Source: Firmicutes bacterium HGW-Firmicutes-8
GTDB taxonomy: Bacteria > Bacillota > Thermincolia > Thermincolales > UBA2595
Direction: 5' to 3'
Assembly (NCBI GenBank): GCA_002840165.1
Contig: PGZN01000021.1
Span: 1-37,562, forward strand
DNA: 37,562 bases
Shown here: in pieces, positions 8,462-16,061 of the stretch
Layout of the letters: every line of letters starts with the position of its first letter
How positions within the stretch are numbered: the stretch's first letter is position 1
Translations under genes and position numbers: made by a program
The notes under the pieces: generated by a model
Database searches by the model: none
The model's input: only the letters and a program-made list of their open reading frames with translations
What the model was told of the DNA's origin: nothing

Positions 8462-9634
8462 TTAGAATTCAACATGTCCCACTTTATCCTTAATTCGGTC
8501 AATTGCTTCAATCATTCGTTCCTTTTCCACAGTTAGGGCGATGCGGAAATATCCCTCGCCATATTCGCCATAACCGTTACCAGGTGTAATAACCACACCT
8601 GTTTTTTTAAAGATATATTCGGCAAAAGAAATCGAAGTGTATCCTTTGGGTACAGGAACCCAGATGTAGATGGCGGCTTTTGGTTTGGCAAGATTCCAGC
8701 CTATATGGTTTAAACCGTTAATAATAATGTCTCTTCTTTCCCGGTATACCTCACTCATTTCGCAGGTACACTCCTGCGGCCCCGTTAAAGCGGCTATCCC
8801 AGCATACTGGACCGCTTGGAAACACCCGGAATCAATGTTTGATTTAATTCTCCCCAGAGCCTCGATTACCCTTGGGTTTCCGACAGCCCAACCGAGCCGC
8901 CAACCGGTCATATTGTACGACTTGGAGCAGGAACCAAACTCAATGCCGACTTCTTTGGCCCCCGGGTATTCCATAAAACTGGGTGGGCAGTAGCCGTCAA
9001 AGGTAATATCCTGATACGCCGCATCGTGACAGACAATGATGTCATATTCCCTGGCAAAAGCAATAACCTTGTGGTAAAAACTGTCATCGGCAACAGCCCC
9101 GGTTGGGTTGTTGGGGTAGTTGATAAACATCAGTTTAGCCCTGCGGGCTATCTCTGCAGGAATGGCATCAAGGTCAGGGAGAAAACCGTTTTCAGCCTTT
9201 AAGGGCATCACGAATGATTCCGCACCTGAAAGCAGGGCCCCAATACCATATACGGGGTAGCCGGGGTCGGGGATTAAAGCCACATCACCCGGATCAAGGT
9301 AGCAGAAAGAAATATGGGCAATCCCTTCCTTTGAGCCAATTAGGGTAACTGCTTCTATTTTCGGATCAAGCTCAACCCCGAACCTGTTTTTATAGTAATG
9401 CGCTACGGCCTCCCGGTAAGAAATCATTCCGACCGAAGACGGGTAGCGGTGGTTAGCCGGATTATGGGCCTGTTCACAGAGTTTATCAATAATATGGTCC
9501 GGGGTCGGACGGTCGGGGTCACCTATGCCAAGACTGATTACATCTACCCCTTCAGCTTTGGCCTGTTCAATAACCTTTTCAATTCGAGCAAACAAATATG
9601 GTGGTAACTGTCGAATTCTTTTCGCTTCTTCCAC
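8462..9634 (-). CDS. dapL: LL-diaminopimelate aminotransferase
   Basis: PLP-dependent class I/II aminotransferase converting tetrahydrodipicolinate to LL-diaminopimelate in one step, bypassing the succinylase/acetylase routes. 390 residues. Visible: [12 protein letters not shown] near the N-terminus, [11 protein letters not shown] at 170-180, CHDAAYQDI (202-210), and the Schiff-base Lys238 in [16 protein letters not shown]. Start is GTG at 9634 with AAGGAGGAG upstream. It follows dapF, whose product acts next (LL- to meso-DAP), so the pair forms a two-gene lysine/peptidoglycan module. A general LL-DAP/alanine-type aminotransferase is the alternative; the neighbour favours dapL. Confidence 0.92.
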   Translation of the reverse strand: MEEAKRIRQLPPYLFARIEKVIEQAKAEGVDVISLGIGDPDRPTPDHIIDKLCEQAHNPANHRYPSSVGMISYREAVAHYYKNRFGVELDPKIEAVTLIGSKEGIAHISFCYLDPGDVALIPDPGYPVYGIGALLSGAESFVMPLKAENGFLPDLDAIPAEIARRAKLMFINYPNNPTGAVADDSFYHKVIAFAREYDIIVCHDAAYQDITFDGYCPPSFMEYPGAKEVGIEFGSCSKSYNMTGWRLGWAVGNPRVIEALGRIKSNIDSGCFQAVQYAGIAALTGPQECTCEMSEVYRERRDIIINGLNHIGWNLAKPKAAIYIWVPVPKGYTSISFAEYIFKKTGVVITPGNGYGEYGEGYFRIALTVEKERMIEAIDRIKDKVGHVEF

Positions 9635-9652
9635 TTATGCTCCTCCTTATTT

Positions 9653-9730
9653 AGTGGGGAGTGGGGAGTGATGAGTGATGAGTGTATATCCTAGTCCCAC
9701 TCTCCACTCTCCACTCTCCACTCTCCACTC
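9653..9730. repeat. 7-bp repeat array with inverted arms, dapL-dapF junction
   Basis: Left arm 9653-9684 is four to five 7-bp units (AGTGGGG, AGTGGGG, AGTGATG, AGTGATG). Right arm 9696-9730 is five units of the reverse complement type (CCACTCT). The arms can pair into a long imperfect hairpin with an 11-base loop. The right arm lies inside the dapF coding sequence and supplies its last residues. Confidence 0.9.
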
Positions 9731-10563
9731 AATTGTATTTCCCCTCTAAACACGTACTGCGCCGGGCCGGTCATATAGACGTGGTTATTGGTCCCCCATT
9801 CAATCAGGAGGTCTCCCCCGGCCAGGTGGACAGTGATTTTCCTTCCGGTTAGGTTATTTAGGATGCATGCCACTCCGGTAGCGCAAGCCCCTGTCCCACA
9901 GGCCAGGGTCTCACCGGCTCCCCGTTCCCAAACCCGCATGTTCACTTCACTGTCGTTTAATACCTGGACAAATTCAACATTGGTTTTTCGCGGAAATACC
10001 TCGTGAACTTCCAGCTTAGGCCCGATTTCGGTAAGTGGTATTTCGTTAACATCAGGGACAAAGATTACACAATGGGGGTTTCCCATTGATAAACCCGTAA
10101 TTTTATATGTATTTCCTTCAAAGATAATCGGTTCATTAACCGCTTTTCCGGGAGGACCATCCATCGGAATAAGGTTTCTTTCCAGCCGGGGTTCACCCAT
10201 ATCGACTCTTACCGAGACAACCTGCTCCCCTTCTGTGATCACTTCGGGGACTATCAGCCCGGCCAGAGTCTCTACCCGTATAGTACGTTTCCTGACGATA
10301 TCGTATTCATATACATAGCGGGCCAAACACCTGATAGCATTACCGCACATTTCGGGTTCGCTGCCGTCAGGGTTGAATATTCTCATTCGAATGTCCGCGG
10401 TTTCTGAAGGCAAAATAAGAACCAGCCCGTCAGCACCGATGCCAAAATGCCGGTCGCACAGTTTCCTTGATGCTTCATGAAAATCTTTAAAGGGCGGCAG
10501 CCCATTCAGACAGTCAACCATTATAAAATCATTTCCCAGCCCCTGCATTTTGATAAACTCCAT
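9691..10563 (-). CDS. dapF: Diaminopimelate epimerase with repeat-encoded C-terminal tail
   Basis: Racemises LL- to meso-diaminopimelate. 290 residues from ATG 10563, chosen because AAGGAGG is 10 bases upstream; the GTG at 10572 is too close to it. Two catalytic cysteines are visible: Cys73 in EMCGNAIRC and Cys222 in ACGTGACATG. KMQGLGNDFIMVD at the N-terminus and GADGLVL are also typical. The normal fold should end near residue 277 (YVFRGEI); the last 13 residues, including [11 protein letters not shown], are translated from 7-bp repeats. The tail is probably tolerated because it lies beyond the catalytic domains. Confidence 0.94.
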   Translation of the reverse strand: MEFIKMQGLGNDFIMVDCLNGLPPFKDFHEASRKLCDRHFGIGADGLVLILPSETADIRMRIFNPDGSEPEMCGNAIRCLARYVYEYDIVRKRTIRVETLAGLIVPEVITEGEQVVSVRVDMGEPRLERNLIPMDGPPGKAVNEPIIFEGNTYKITGLSMGNPHCVIFVPDVNEIPLTEIGPKLEVHEVFPRKTNVEFVQVLNDSEVNMRVWERGAGETLACGTGACATGVACILNNLTGRKITVHLAGGDLLIEWGTNNHVYMTGPAQYVFRGEIQLSGEWRVESGEWD

Positions 10564-10572
10564 CCAATCCAC

Positions 10573-10799
10573 CTCCTTATCAGCAGTAATTAGAACAAAG
10601 CCTTCAAGTTAAATATATAACCTTGCAGTCACATCCCAATTGGGGACTACATTTTTCATCCTAATTCCTTATCTTATAACAACTACCCCCGATTTGCAAC
10701 ACTCCTCTGCAGTGTATACAATATATATAACTTGTGCTCGTAAGTATATACACATATATGTGTGTAGGGAGACCCCTCTGCTTCCAAATATCCCGCCAA
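10573..10799. other. Intergenic region between divergent dapF and rqcH
   Basis: No gene is visible. It contains an AT-rich stretch and a 14-bp palindrome, ACACATATATGTGT, at 10750-10763, just upstream of the rqcH promoter. That could be an operator but I have no independent support. It must also carry the dapF promoter, which I could not place with confidence. Confidence 0.4.
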
Positions 10800-10829
10800 T
10801 TGACCCGGTTCGGACACTGGTGATATACT
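10800..10829 (+). promoter_or_regulatory. Sigma-A-type promoter for rqcH
   Basis: TTGACC at 10800-10805 and TATACT at 10824-10829 with an 18-bp spacer. It lies ~135 bp before the rqcH ATG, so the transcript would include the whole 7-bp repeat hairpin at 10834-10950 in its leader. Confidence 0.65.
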
Positions 10830-10833
10830 GTTT

Positions 10834-10950
10834 CTAGTTGCTAGGTGCTAGTTGCTAGTTGTTAGTTATTAGAGAGCTTAGACTAGTACTTAGGCCTATT
10901 GACGTTACCCAGAATACTAGCAACTAGGAACTAGCAACTAGAAACTATTA
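10834..10950. repeat. 7-bp repeat array with inverted arms in the rqcH leader
   Basis: Left arm 10834-10872 is built from CTAGTTG-type units (CTAGTTG, CTAGGTG, CTAGTTG, CTAGTTG, TTAGTTA). Right arm 10917-10950 is the inverted form (CTAGCAA, CTAGGAA, CTAGCAA, CTAGAAA). A 44-base spacer separates them. The arms can pair over about 35 bases, only ~15 bases before the ribosome binding site AAAAGGAG of rqcH. Confidence 0.9.
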
Positions 10951-10964
10951 AAAGGAGAATCAAC

Positions 10965-12710
10965 ATGTCATTTGACGGACTCGTTATGGCAGCAGTAAAA
11001 AATGAATTAAAGGAGACCGTGATAGGAGGCCGGATTGAAAAAATATACCAGCCGCTCATCCACGAAATCGTCTTAATTATTCATAGCGGCAAAACCCGTT
11101 ACCGGCTGCTCGTCTCTGCTGATGCCAGAGACGCCCGGGTTCATCTTACCCAAAGAGTGAGGGAGAACCCCCTAACCCCTCCAATCTTCTGCATGGTCCT
11201 GAGAAAACACCTTGAGGGTGGGAGGATTTTCGATATTACCCAGCTCGGACTCGAAAGAGTCCTTCAAATCAGGGTGGAAGCGGTTGATGAACTGGGCATG
11301 CTGTCTGAGAAAATCCTGATATGTGAGGTTATGGGTAAACACAGCAATGTTGTCCTGGTTAACCCTGCTGAAAATACCATTCTTGATGGGATTAACCGAT
11401 ATTCCTATGCCACGAGCAGGCACCGGGAAATCCTGCCGGGAAGGCGATATATTCCACCACCGGAAACAGGGAAAATGGACCCCCTGGATGCTGCTGAAGA
11501 GACCTTTCGCCAAGCCATGTGGGACCCTGACCGGGATAGTCCGGTTGATAAACTCATTTTAGATAAATTTAACGGGTTTAGCCCCCAAACGTGCCGCGAG
11601 ATTGCCGCCAGAGCCGGGCTGGACCCCGGTACAAGCAACCAGTCTCTTGGAGAAATAGAATTAAATAATCTTTGGAAAGCCTTTCGCTTTATCAGGGACT
11701 GTGCGGTTTCCGGGAAGTTCGAACCGGTTGTCTGCTACCGGGACAACCTCCCGGCAGCATTTTCGGCTGTCGGTTTAACCGAGTTTACGGAAGGACAATG
11801 CAGGTCTGGCCGGATAAGCGAGGTTCTGGACGAGTTTTTTACTGTCAGGGAAGACCAGGGAAAGTTTAAACAAGGCGCTGCTAACTTGCAGAAAGTAGTC
11901 AGCCGCGAAATTAAAAAAGTCCAAAAGAAAAAAGCTGTCCATGAAGAAACCCTTAGAAAAGCAAAAGATGCCGAAAACCTGAAAATACTCGGTGAACTTA
12001 TCACCGCCAATATTTTTCAATTAAGTGAAGGAATCCGGTCTGCCGAACTTGTGAACTATTATGACCCGGCAGGGAAGACAATCTCTGTTGAATTGGACCC
12101 TCAGCTTACCCCGGCCCAAAACGCCCAGTTATATTTTAAACGGTATACCAAGACACGCAGCAGTAAGGTCGCAGCCTGTAAATACCTTGATGAAGCAACA
12201 ACAGAATTGGCCTACCTGGAATCTGTAATCGTAGCCTTAGAACAGGCGGAAAACCCCGGTGACCTCGTTGATATACGGGCAGAACTGCTTAAAGAAGGCT
12301 ATATTAAGCCAGAAAAAAGTTTAAGAGAAGCAAAGAAACTTAAGCCAACCGCGGAACCAAAACCCCTGCAGTTGACATCGAGGGAGGGTTTTGAAATACT
12401 GGTGGGGCGGAACAACCGGCAGAATGATTACCTGACGATGAAGTTAGCGCGCCCTGATGATATGTGGCTGCATGTCAAAGACATTCCCGGTGCCCATGTA
12501 ATAATCCGCAATCCCGACGCGGGGCAAATCCCCCCGGAAGTCGTGCAGCAGGCAGCGGAAACTGCAGCCTACTACTCTAAAGCCAGATTGTCTACAAAAG
12601 TACCGGTGGACTACACCCTGCGGAAACATGTCCGTAAACCCAAGGGAGCGAAACCCGGGATGGTTATCTATGAAAATCAGCGGACAATTTACACAGAACC
12701 GCGAGTCTGA
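10965..12710 (+). CDS. rqcH: NFACT family ribosome quality control protein RqcH
   Basis: 581 residues, close to B. subtilis RqcH (YloA). NFACT proteins bind stalled 50S subunits with peptidyl-tRNA and drive C-terminal alanine tailing for degradation; older annotations call them fibronectin-binding. Visible: N-terminal MSFDGLVMAAVKNEL, a central coiled-coil part (about 285-400) and the C-terminal NFACT-R block with GRNNRQNDYLTMKLA and DMWLHVKDIPGAHVII. The Asp-Arg pair known at residues 97-98 of the B. subtilis protein appears as Glu97-Arg98. ATG at 10965 follows AAAAGGAG. In B. subtilis the gene lies in the same orientation as yicC and pyr; here it is on the opposite strand. Confidence 0.92.
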   Translation: MSFDGLVMAAVKNELKETVIGGRIEKIYQPLIHEIVLIIHSGKTRYRLLVSADARDARVHLTQRVRENPLTPPIFCMVLRKHLEGGRIFDITQLGLERVLQIRVEAVDELGMLSEKILICEVMGKHSNVVLVNPAENTILDGINRYSYATSRHREILPGRRYIPPPETGKMDPLDAAEETFRQAMWDPDRDSPVDKLILDKFNGFSPQTCREIAARAGLDPGTSNQSLGEIELNNLWKAFRFIRDCAVSGKFEPVVCYRDNLPAAFSAVGLTEFTEGQCRSGRISEVLDEFFTVREDQGKFKQGAANLQKVVSREIKKVQKKKAVHEETLRKAKDAENLKILGELITANIFQLSEGIRSAELVNYYDPAGKTISVELDPQLTPAQNAQLYFKRYTKTRSSKVAACKYLDEATTELAYLESVIVALEQAENPGDLVDIRAELLKEGYIKPEKSLREAKKLKPTAEPKPLQLTSREGFEILVGRNNRQNDYLTMKLARPDDMWLHVKDIPGAHVIIRNPDAGQIPPEVVQQAAETAAYYSKARLSTKVPVDYTLRKHVRKPKGAKPGMVIYENQRTIYTEPRV

Positions 12711-12733
12711 AACAAATCGGTAATAAAGTTAAA

Positions 12734-12771
12734 AGAGTCTGCCTAAAAAGGCGGCTCTTTACTTTTAGGCA
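12734..12771. terminator. Terminator after rqcH with two alternative pairings
   Basis: Plus strand: AAAGAG...GCC pairs with GGC...CTCTTT (one bulge), followed by TTTACTTTT. The same region also forms a perfect 10-bp pairing, CTGCCTAAAA (12739-12748) with TTTTAGGCAG (12762-12771), usable on the minus strand. It lies 24 bases past the rqcH stop codon. Confidence 0.75.
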
Positions 12772-12811
12772 GCCCCTTTGTACCACATCTTTAACGTCAG
12801 CCGGGAAAAAT

Positions 12812-12842
12812 GGAAAACACCCTCTGGGGAAGGGTGTTTTCC
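12812..12842 (-). terminator. Terminator of the DUF2294-mcp-cheW unit
   Basis: Perfect 12-bp stem, GGAAAACACCCT with AGGGTGTTTTCC, loop of 7 bases, followed on the minus strand by ATTTTTCCC. It lies 16 bases past the cheW stop codon and faces the rqcH terminator. Confidence 0.75.
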
Positions 12843-12857
12843 GGGAGGAGTTATATG

Positions 12858-13316
12858 TTAAACGGCTTCCGCCATTTCGCGATTGATGACCTTTTCCAGG
12901 TTCAGCAGGATGACCAGTTTTTCCTCCATCTTCGCTATCCCGGCAATGTAGCTGGCATCAACTCCCGAGGAGATCATGGAGGACGGTTTTTCAATCACAC
13001 TGCCCGGTATTATCAGCACCTCAGACACACCGTCAACCACTATGCCCACGGTGCTATCATTGGCTTCCACCACAACTATCCGCGCGCTCCTCGTTTTTTC
13101 CGCCTCCGGGAATCCGAATTTCCTCCTCAGGTTGAAAATGGGAATCACGCTTCCCCTGAGGTTGATTATCCCTTCTATCAGTTGGCCGGACCCGGGAATA
13201 TTGGTGGTCTCCTGGTAAACGATGATTTCCTTGACCTTGTTGATGTCTAACCCGAAGACCTCCGCCCCCAGCTTAAATATTACATACTGCCTCTCATCAA
13301 AGGTATTTTCGTCCAC
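12858..13316 (-). CDS. cheW: Chemotaxis coupling protein CheW
   Basis: Scaffold that links chemoreceptors to the CheA kinase. About 152 residues; family signature stretches are YVIFKLGAEVFGLDINKVKEII, GIINLRGSVIPIFNLRRKFG and GIVVDGVSEVL. I place the start at GTG 13316, where AGGAGGTG is 6 bases upstream; GTG 13325 overlaps that ribosome binding site. It begins 12 bases after mcp, so the two are almost certainly co-translated from one transcript. No cheA or other che genes are in the window, so the pair must feed a kinase encoded elsewhere. Confidence 0.95.
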   Translation of the reverse strand: MDENTFDERQYVIFKLGAEVFGLDINKVKEIIVYQETTNIPGSGQLIEGIINLRGSVIPIFNLRRKFGFPEAEKTRSARIVVVEANDSTVGIVVDGVSEVLIIPGSVIEKPSSMISSGVDASYIAGIAKMEEKLVILLNLEKVINREMAEAV

Positions 13317-13328
13317 TGCTCTCACCTC

Positions 13329-15185
13329 CTAAACCCTGAACTGGGCAATCATATCCTGTAGCTGCTGGGCCATTTTGGCCAGCTGGCCGCTGGAGGCCGA
13401 GATTTCTTCAATCGAGGCCGTGAGTTCTTCGGTTGACGCCGATACCTCTTCGGTCGAAGCCGCGCTCTCTTCGGTGATGGAAGCGATGTTCTGCATGGAG
13501 GCATTGACCTGTTCGGCCGAGGCCGACATCTCTTCGGTAGCGGCAGAGTTTTCCTCGGTAATGGCAGCCACGTTATTGACGGCTTTGGTGACTTCCTGGC
13601 TGCTGCTCAATATCTCGTTGATCAGGCCCATGATTTTATGGACGTTGTCACCGGCGGTTTTGACCCCTTCCACTATTTCGTTGAGGGACTGCCCGGCTTC
13701 CTTGGCCAGGTTGACTCCCTCTTCCACTTCTTTGGTGCCTACCTGCATCGATTCAACAGCTACCTTGGTCCCGCGCTGGATGTCGGTGATAAGCTGGGCT
13801 ATTTCTTTGGTGGCCTTCCCTGACCTTTCGGCCAGTTTGCGCACCTCATCGGCTACTACCGCAAATCCTTTGCCGTGTTCGCCCGCCCGCGCAGCCTCGA
13901 TGGCCGCATTCAGGGCCAGCAGGTTCGTCTGTTCGGCAATGTCATCGATGACCTGAATGATTTCACCGATTTTCTGGGACTGTTCGCCCAACTCGTGGAT
14001 TCTTTGGGCTGTTTCAAATACCGCTTCTTTTACCTTAAGCATCCCGTTTACGGTTTTCTCCACGGATTTGCCGCCGTTTGCGGCAACAACTCCGTTCTGT
14101 TCGGCCACTTGCTTGACTGTATCCATACCCCCGGCCATCGCGTCTATTTTGCTTACCATGTCGGTGACCATATCGGTGGTGTTAATAACGTTTTTACTCT
14201 GCTCCTGGGCGCCGGCGGCGATTTGCTCGACGGCTTGGGCGACCTGCTCGACAACCTTTACGGTGTCTGTAACGCTTCTTGACTGTTCGGTTGAGCCCTT
14301 GGCCACCTGGTCAATAGCCGCGGCTACCTGCTGAGTTGCTTTGGTGGCCTCTTCCGAATTGGAAGACAGCTCTTCACTGGTTGCCGCTACAGACTGGCTG
14401 GTGGAGTTGATTTGGTGAATAATGTTTTTTAGGTTGCCTACCATTGTCTTAAAGGCATTGCTGAGAACCTGTACTTCGTCCCCGGTTTTGATATCGGGCA
14501 CCTCAACGGCCAGGTCGCCGTTGGCTACTTCACCTGCCACGTTTGTCAATGCCACAATAGGCCTGGATATGCTTCTGCCGAAGAAAACTCCGATGCCTAT
14601 TCCCAAGGCTAGCGCCAGCAGGGAGACCACATAAGTTATAGTTTTCACCTGCTTGCTTGCTGATGCGGCGCAGGCGACATTCTCTTTGATTAGGTCATCA
14701 TTTAGTTGAATAAGTTCATCGGCAGCGGATTTAAATTGTGCCATGCCTTTAAGCGCAGCGTCGATGTAAGGTTGTGCCGCCGCATCATTATGTACCCGGT
14801 ATAAATCAATAATCTTTAACCCATTGCTGTAGTATGTTTGTTCACCATCCATTATTTTCTTAAATAATTCTTTGCCTTTAGCAGTTGTAAGTATGGTCTC
14901 AGTCTTACCTTGCAATTCGTCAATTTCACTTCTTATTTTCTTCAGTTCCTCTACGCTGCTTTCTTTTCTGTAAATCATAAATCCCCTTACCTGAATTACT
15001 TCGTCCTTGATGTAGCCATTCATTTTCATGATAGCTGTTGTAACCGGAATACGTTTGTCAAGAACATAACCATATTCTTTTTCCTGTTTGCCGAGCCCGT
15101 AAATGCCTAAGATTGCCACTCCGGCAAGCAGTACCAGGACAATTACGTACCCCAACAAAATTTTTGTCATAAGTTTCAGCTTCAT
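13329..15185 (-). CDS. Methyl-accepting chemotaxis protein with 4-helix-bundle sensor
   Basis: 618 residues. TM1 at about 7-29, an extracytoplasmic helical domain of the 4HB_MCP type (about 30-180), TM2 at 183-203, HAMP at about 204-256, then the long signalling coiled coil. The highly conserved hairpin tip ([20 protein letters not shown]) is at about 416-435, followed by [18 protein letters not shown]. The C-terminal 120 residues are rich in SASTEE-type heptads, a probable methylation region. The ligand cannot be read from the sensor domain. GGGGGGG upstream of ATG 15185 serves as ribosome binding site. Preceded by the DUF2294 gene and, further upstream, a c-di-GMP-I riboswitch. Confidence 0.95.
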   Translation of the reverse strand: MKLKLMTKILLGYVIVLVLLAGVAILGIYGLGKQEKEYGYVLDKRIPVTTAIMKMNGYIKDEVIQVRGFMIYRKESSVEELKKIRSEIDELQGKTETILTTAKGKELFKKIMDGEQTYYSNGLKIIDLYRVHNDAAAQPYIDAALKGMAQFKSAADELIQLNDDLIKENVACAASASKQVKTITYVVSLLALALGIGIGVFFGRSISRPIVALTNVAGEVANGDLAVEVPDIKTGDEVQVLSNAFKTMVGNLKNIIHQINSTSQSVAATSEELSSNSEEATKATQQVAAAIDQVAKGSTEQSRSVTDTVKVVEQVAQAVEQIAAGAQEQSKNVINTTDMVTDMVSKIDAMAGGMDTVKQVAEQNGVVAANGGKSVEKTVNGMLKVKEAVFETAQRIHELGEQSQKIGEIIQVIDDIAEQTNLLALNAAIEAARAGEHGKGFAVVADEVRKLAERSGKATKEIAQLITDIQRGTKVAVESMQVGTKEVEEGVNLAKEAGQSLNEIVEGVKTAGDNVHKIMGLINEILSSSQEVTKAVNNVAAITEENSAATEEMSASAEQVNASMQNIASITEESAASTEEVSASTEELTASIEEISASSGQLAKMAQQLQDMIAQFRV

Positions 15186-15241
15186 GCAAATCCCCCCCGT
15201 TAATTAAATTTTGGCTGCCCAGGACCACCCGTCGAAAAGGG

Positions 15242-15619
15242 TTAACCGTCCTTAGGCAATTTCCTCTTAAACGTTATCACAATCACTCCCTCGTCAATTT
15301 GAGGGTCGATGTCAATAAAGAAATGGTCCGGTTCTATTAAAAACAAAGTCTTAATGTTTTCTAAAATTTTCGGGCTTATCTCATTGATTAATTCAAGCCT
15401 GTATCTTTTTACTATATCGCGGCCTTTTTCCGTCCTGGATACCAACACCTCACTTTCACATAAAAACCCTTTGATTCTTAAGAGAAACAAATCCTCTGCT
15501 ATACAGCTCTTAAGTTGGGCCGGACCCCTACCGGTTGCTTCTTTTAATATTTGGGCAATCAAAAGTGCAATTTCTTTTTCCAACTTATTTTTTCTAGGGT
15601 CCTTTTTTAACAATTCCAC
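15242..15619 (-). CDS. DUF2294 family protein (YbcI-like)
   Basis: 125 residues, no membrane segment. The family pattern is visible: an N-terminal helix (KLEKEIALLIAQILKEATGRGP), strand AEDLFLLRIKGFL, then RTEKGRDIVKRYRLELINEI and C-terminal DIDPQIDEGVIVITFKR. Function is not established for the family. Start is GTG 15619 with AAAGGAGTG upstream; the overlapping ATG at 15621 is in a frame that stops at once. It is the first coding sequence behind the c-di-GMP-I riboswitch and terminator at 15694-15935, with mcp starting 56 bases after its stop codon. Confidence 0.8.
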   Translation of the reverse strand: MELLKKDPRKNKLEKEIALLIAQILKEATGRGPAQLKSCIAEDLFLLRIKGFLCESEVLVSRTEKGRDIVKRYRLELINEISPKILENIKTLFLIEPDHFFIDIDPQIDEGVIVITFKRKLPKDG

Positions 15620-15693
15620 ATTATAACACTCCTTTTATCTCATTATTATATCACCACCCCTTTAGTCTCTAGGGATAAAAGCGAATTATCAAG

Positions 15694-15772
15694 CAAAATA
15701 AAAAACACCAAACTCATGTAATAAAATACCTCAGAAAACCTAAGATAATTTATTAACAAAGTTGGTGTTTTT
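15694..15772 (-). terminator. Long-stem terminator, likely expression platform of the upstream riboswitch
   Basis: Minus-strand arms 15762-15772 and 15701-15711 pair perfectly (11 bp) and are followed by TTTTTTATTTTG. The 50-base internal loop contains a further TTAATAAAT / TAATAAA pairing. It lies between the aptamer at 15853-15935 and the DUF2294 start codon, where a transcription attenuator is expected. Confidence 0.65.
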
Positions 15773-15808
15773 CCGGCCTGTTAATCCGGCTAACCTTCCC
15801 TTATGAAA

Positions 15809-15982
15809 TTAAAAAAACCATTCCAGAGCTACTGAAACGGTTAAACAATTCTCAGCAGCCTGGCAATCATAGCATTTTAGCTTTAGACCCACGGCTTTGC
15901 GTCCCCTTCTTTGGAAGGGTTTGCCCATATATGATTCTAAATTAAATCCTAATATTGTATAAAATTCGACATGATTCTCCAT
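15809..15982 (-). other. 57-codon open frame through the riboswitch, doubtful gene
   Basis: ATG at 15982 follows GAGGGGAGG at a suitable distance and opens a 57-residue frame starting MENHVEFYTILGFNLESY and containing KCYDCQAAENC. It runs straight through the c-di-GMP-I aptamer and stops before the terminator. Because the aptamer sequence is strongly conserved for RNA reasons, the open frame may be chance. If translated, it would interfere with aptamer folding. Confidence 0.2.
15853..15935 (-). ncRNA. c-di-GMP-I (GEMM-I) riboswitch upstream of DUF2294-mcp-cheW
   Basis: On the minus strand the sequence contains GGGCAAACCCTTCC, the CAAAGAAGGGGACGCAAAGCC core, then GTGGGTCTAAAGC and TGCTATGATTGCCAGGC. 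These match the GEMM-I consensus in order: GGCAAACC, a tetraloop-bearing stem, GGGACGCAAAGCC, GGGYCTAA, and the second stem ending in AGCC-type sequence. The loop of the first stem reads CCAAAG rather than the usual CGAAAG. A terminator follows at 15694-15772. Ligand and GEMM function are established for the class; control of this operon is inferred from position. Chemotaxis genes are frequent GEMM targets. Confidence 0.82.
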
Positions 15983-16014
15983 TTTCCTCCCCTCTGGAAT
16001 ACTTTTCCTGAACT

Positions 16015-16060
16015 TTTTTAAAAAGTTAACCCGTTCCCTGGCGACAGCCCGGAAACGGGT
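16015..16060 (-). terminator. Terminator of the pyrF-pyrE-phosphodiesterase unit
   Basis: Minus strand: ACCCGTTTCC (16060-16051) pairs with GGAACGGGT (16037-16029) with one bulged T, followed by TAACTTTTTTA. It begins directly at the stop codon of the 16062-17624 gene. The remainder of 15620-16061 holds only the riboswitch unit described above. Confidence 0.7.
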
Positions 16061-16061
16061 C

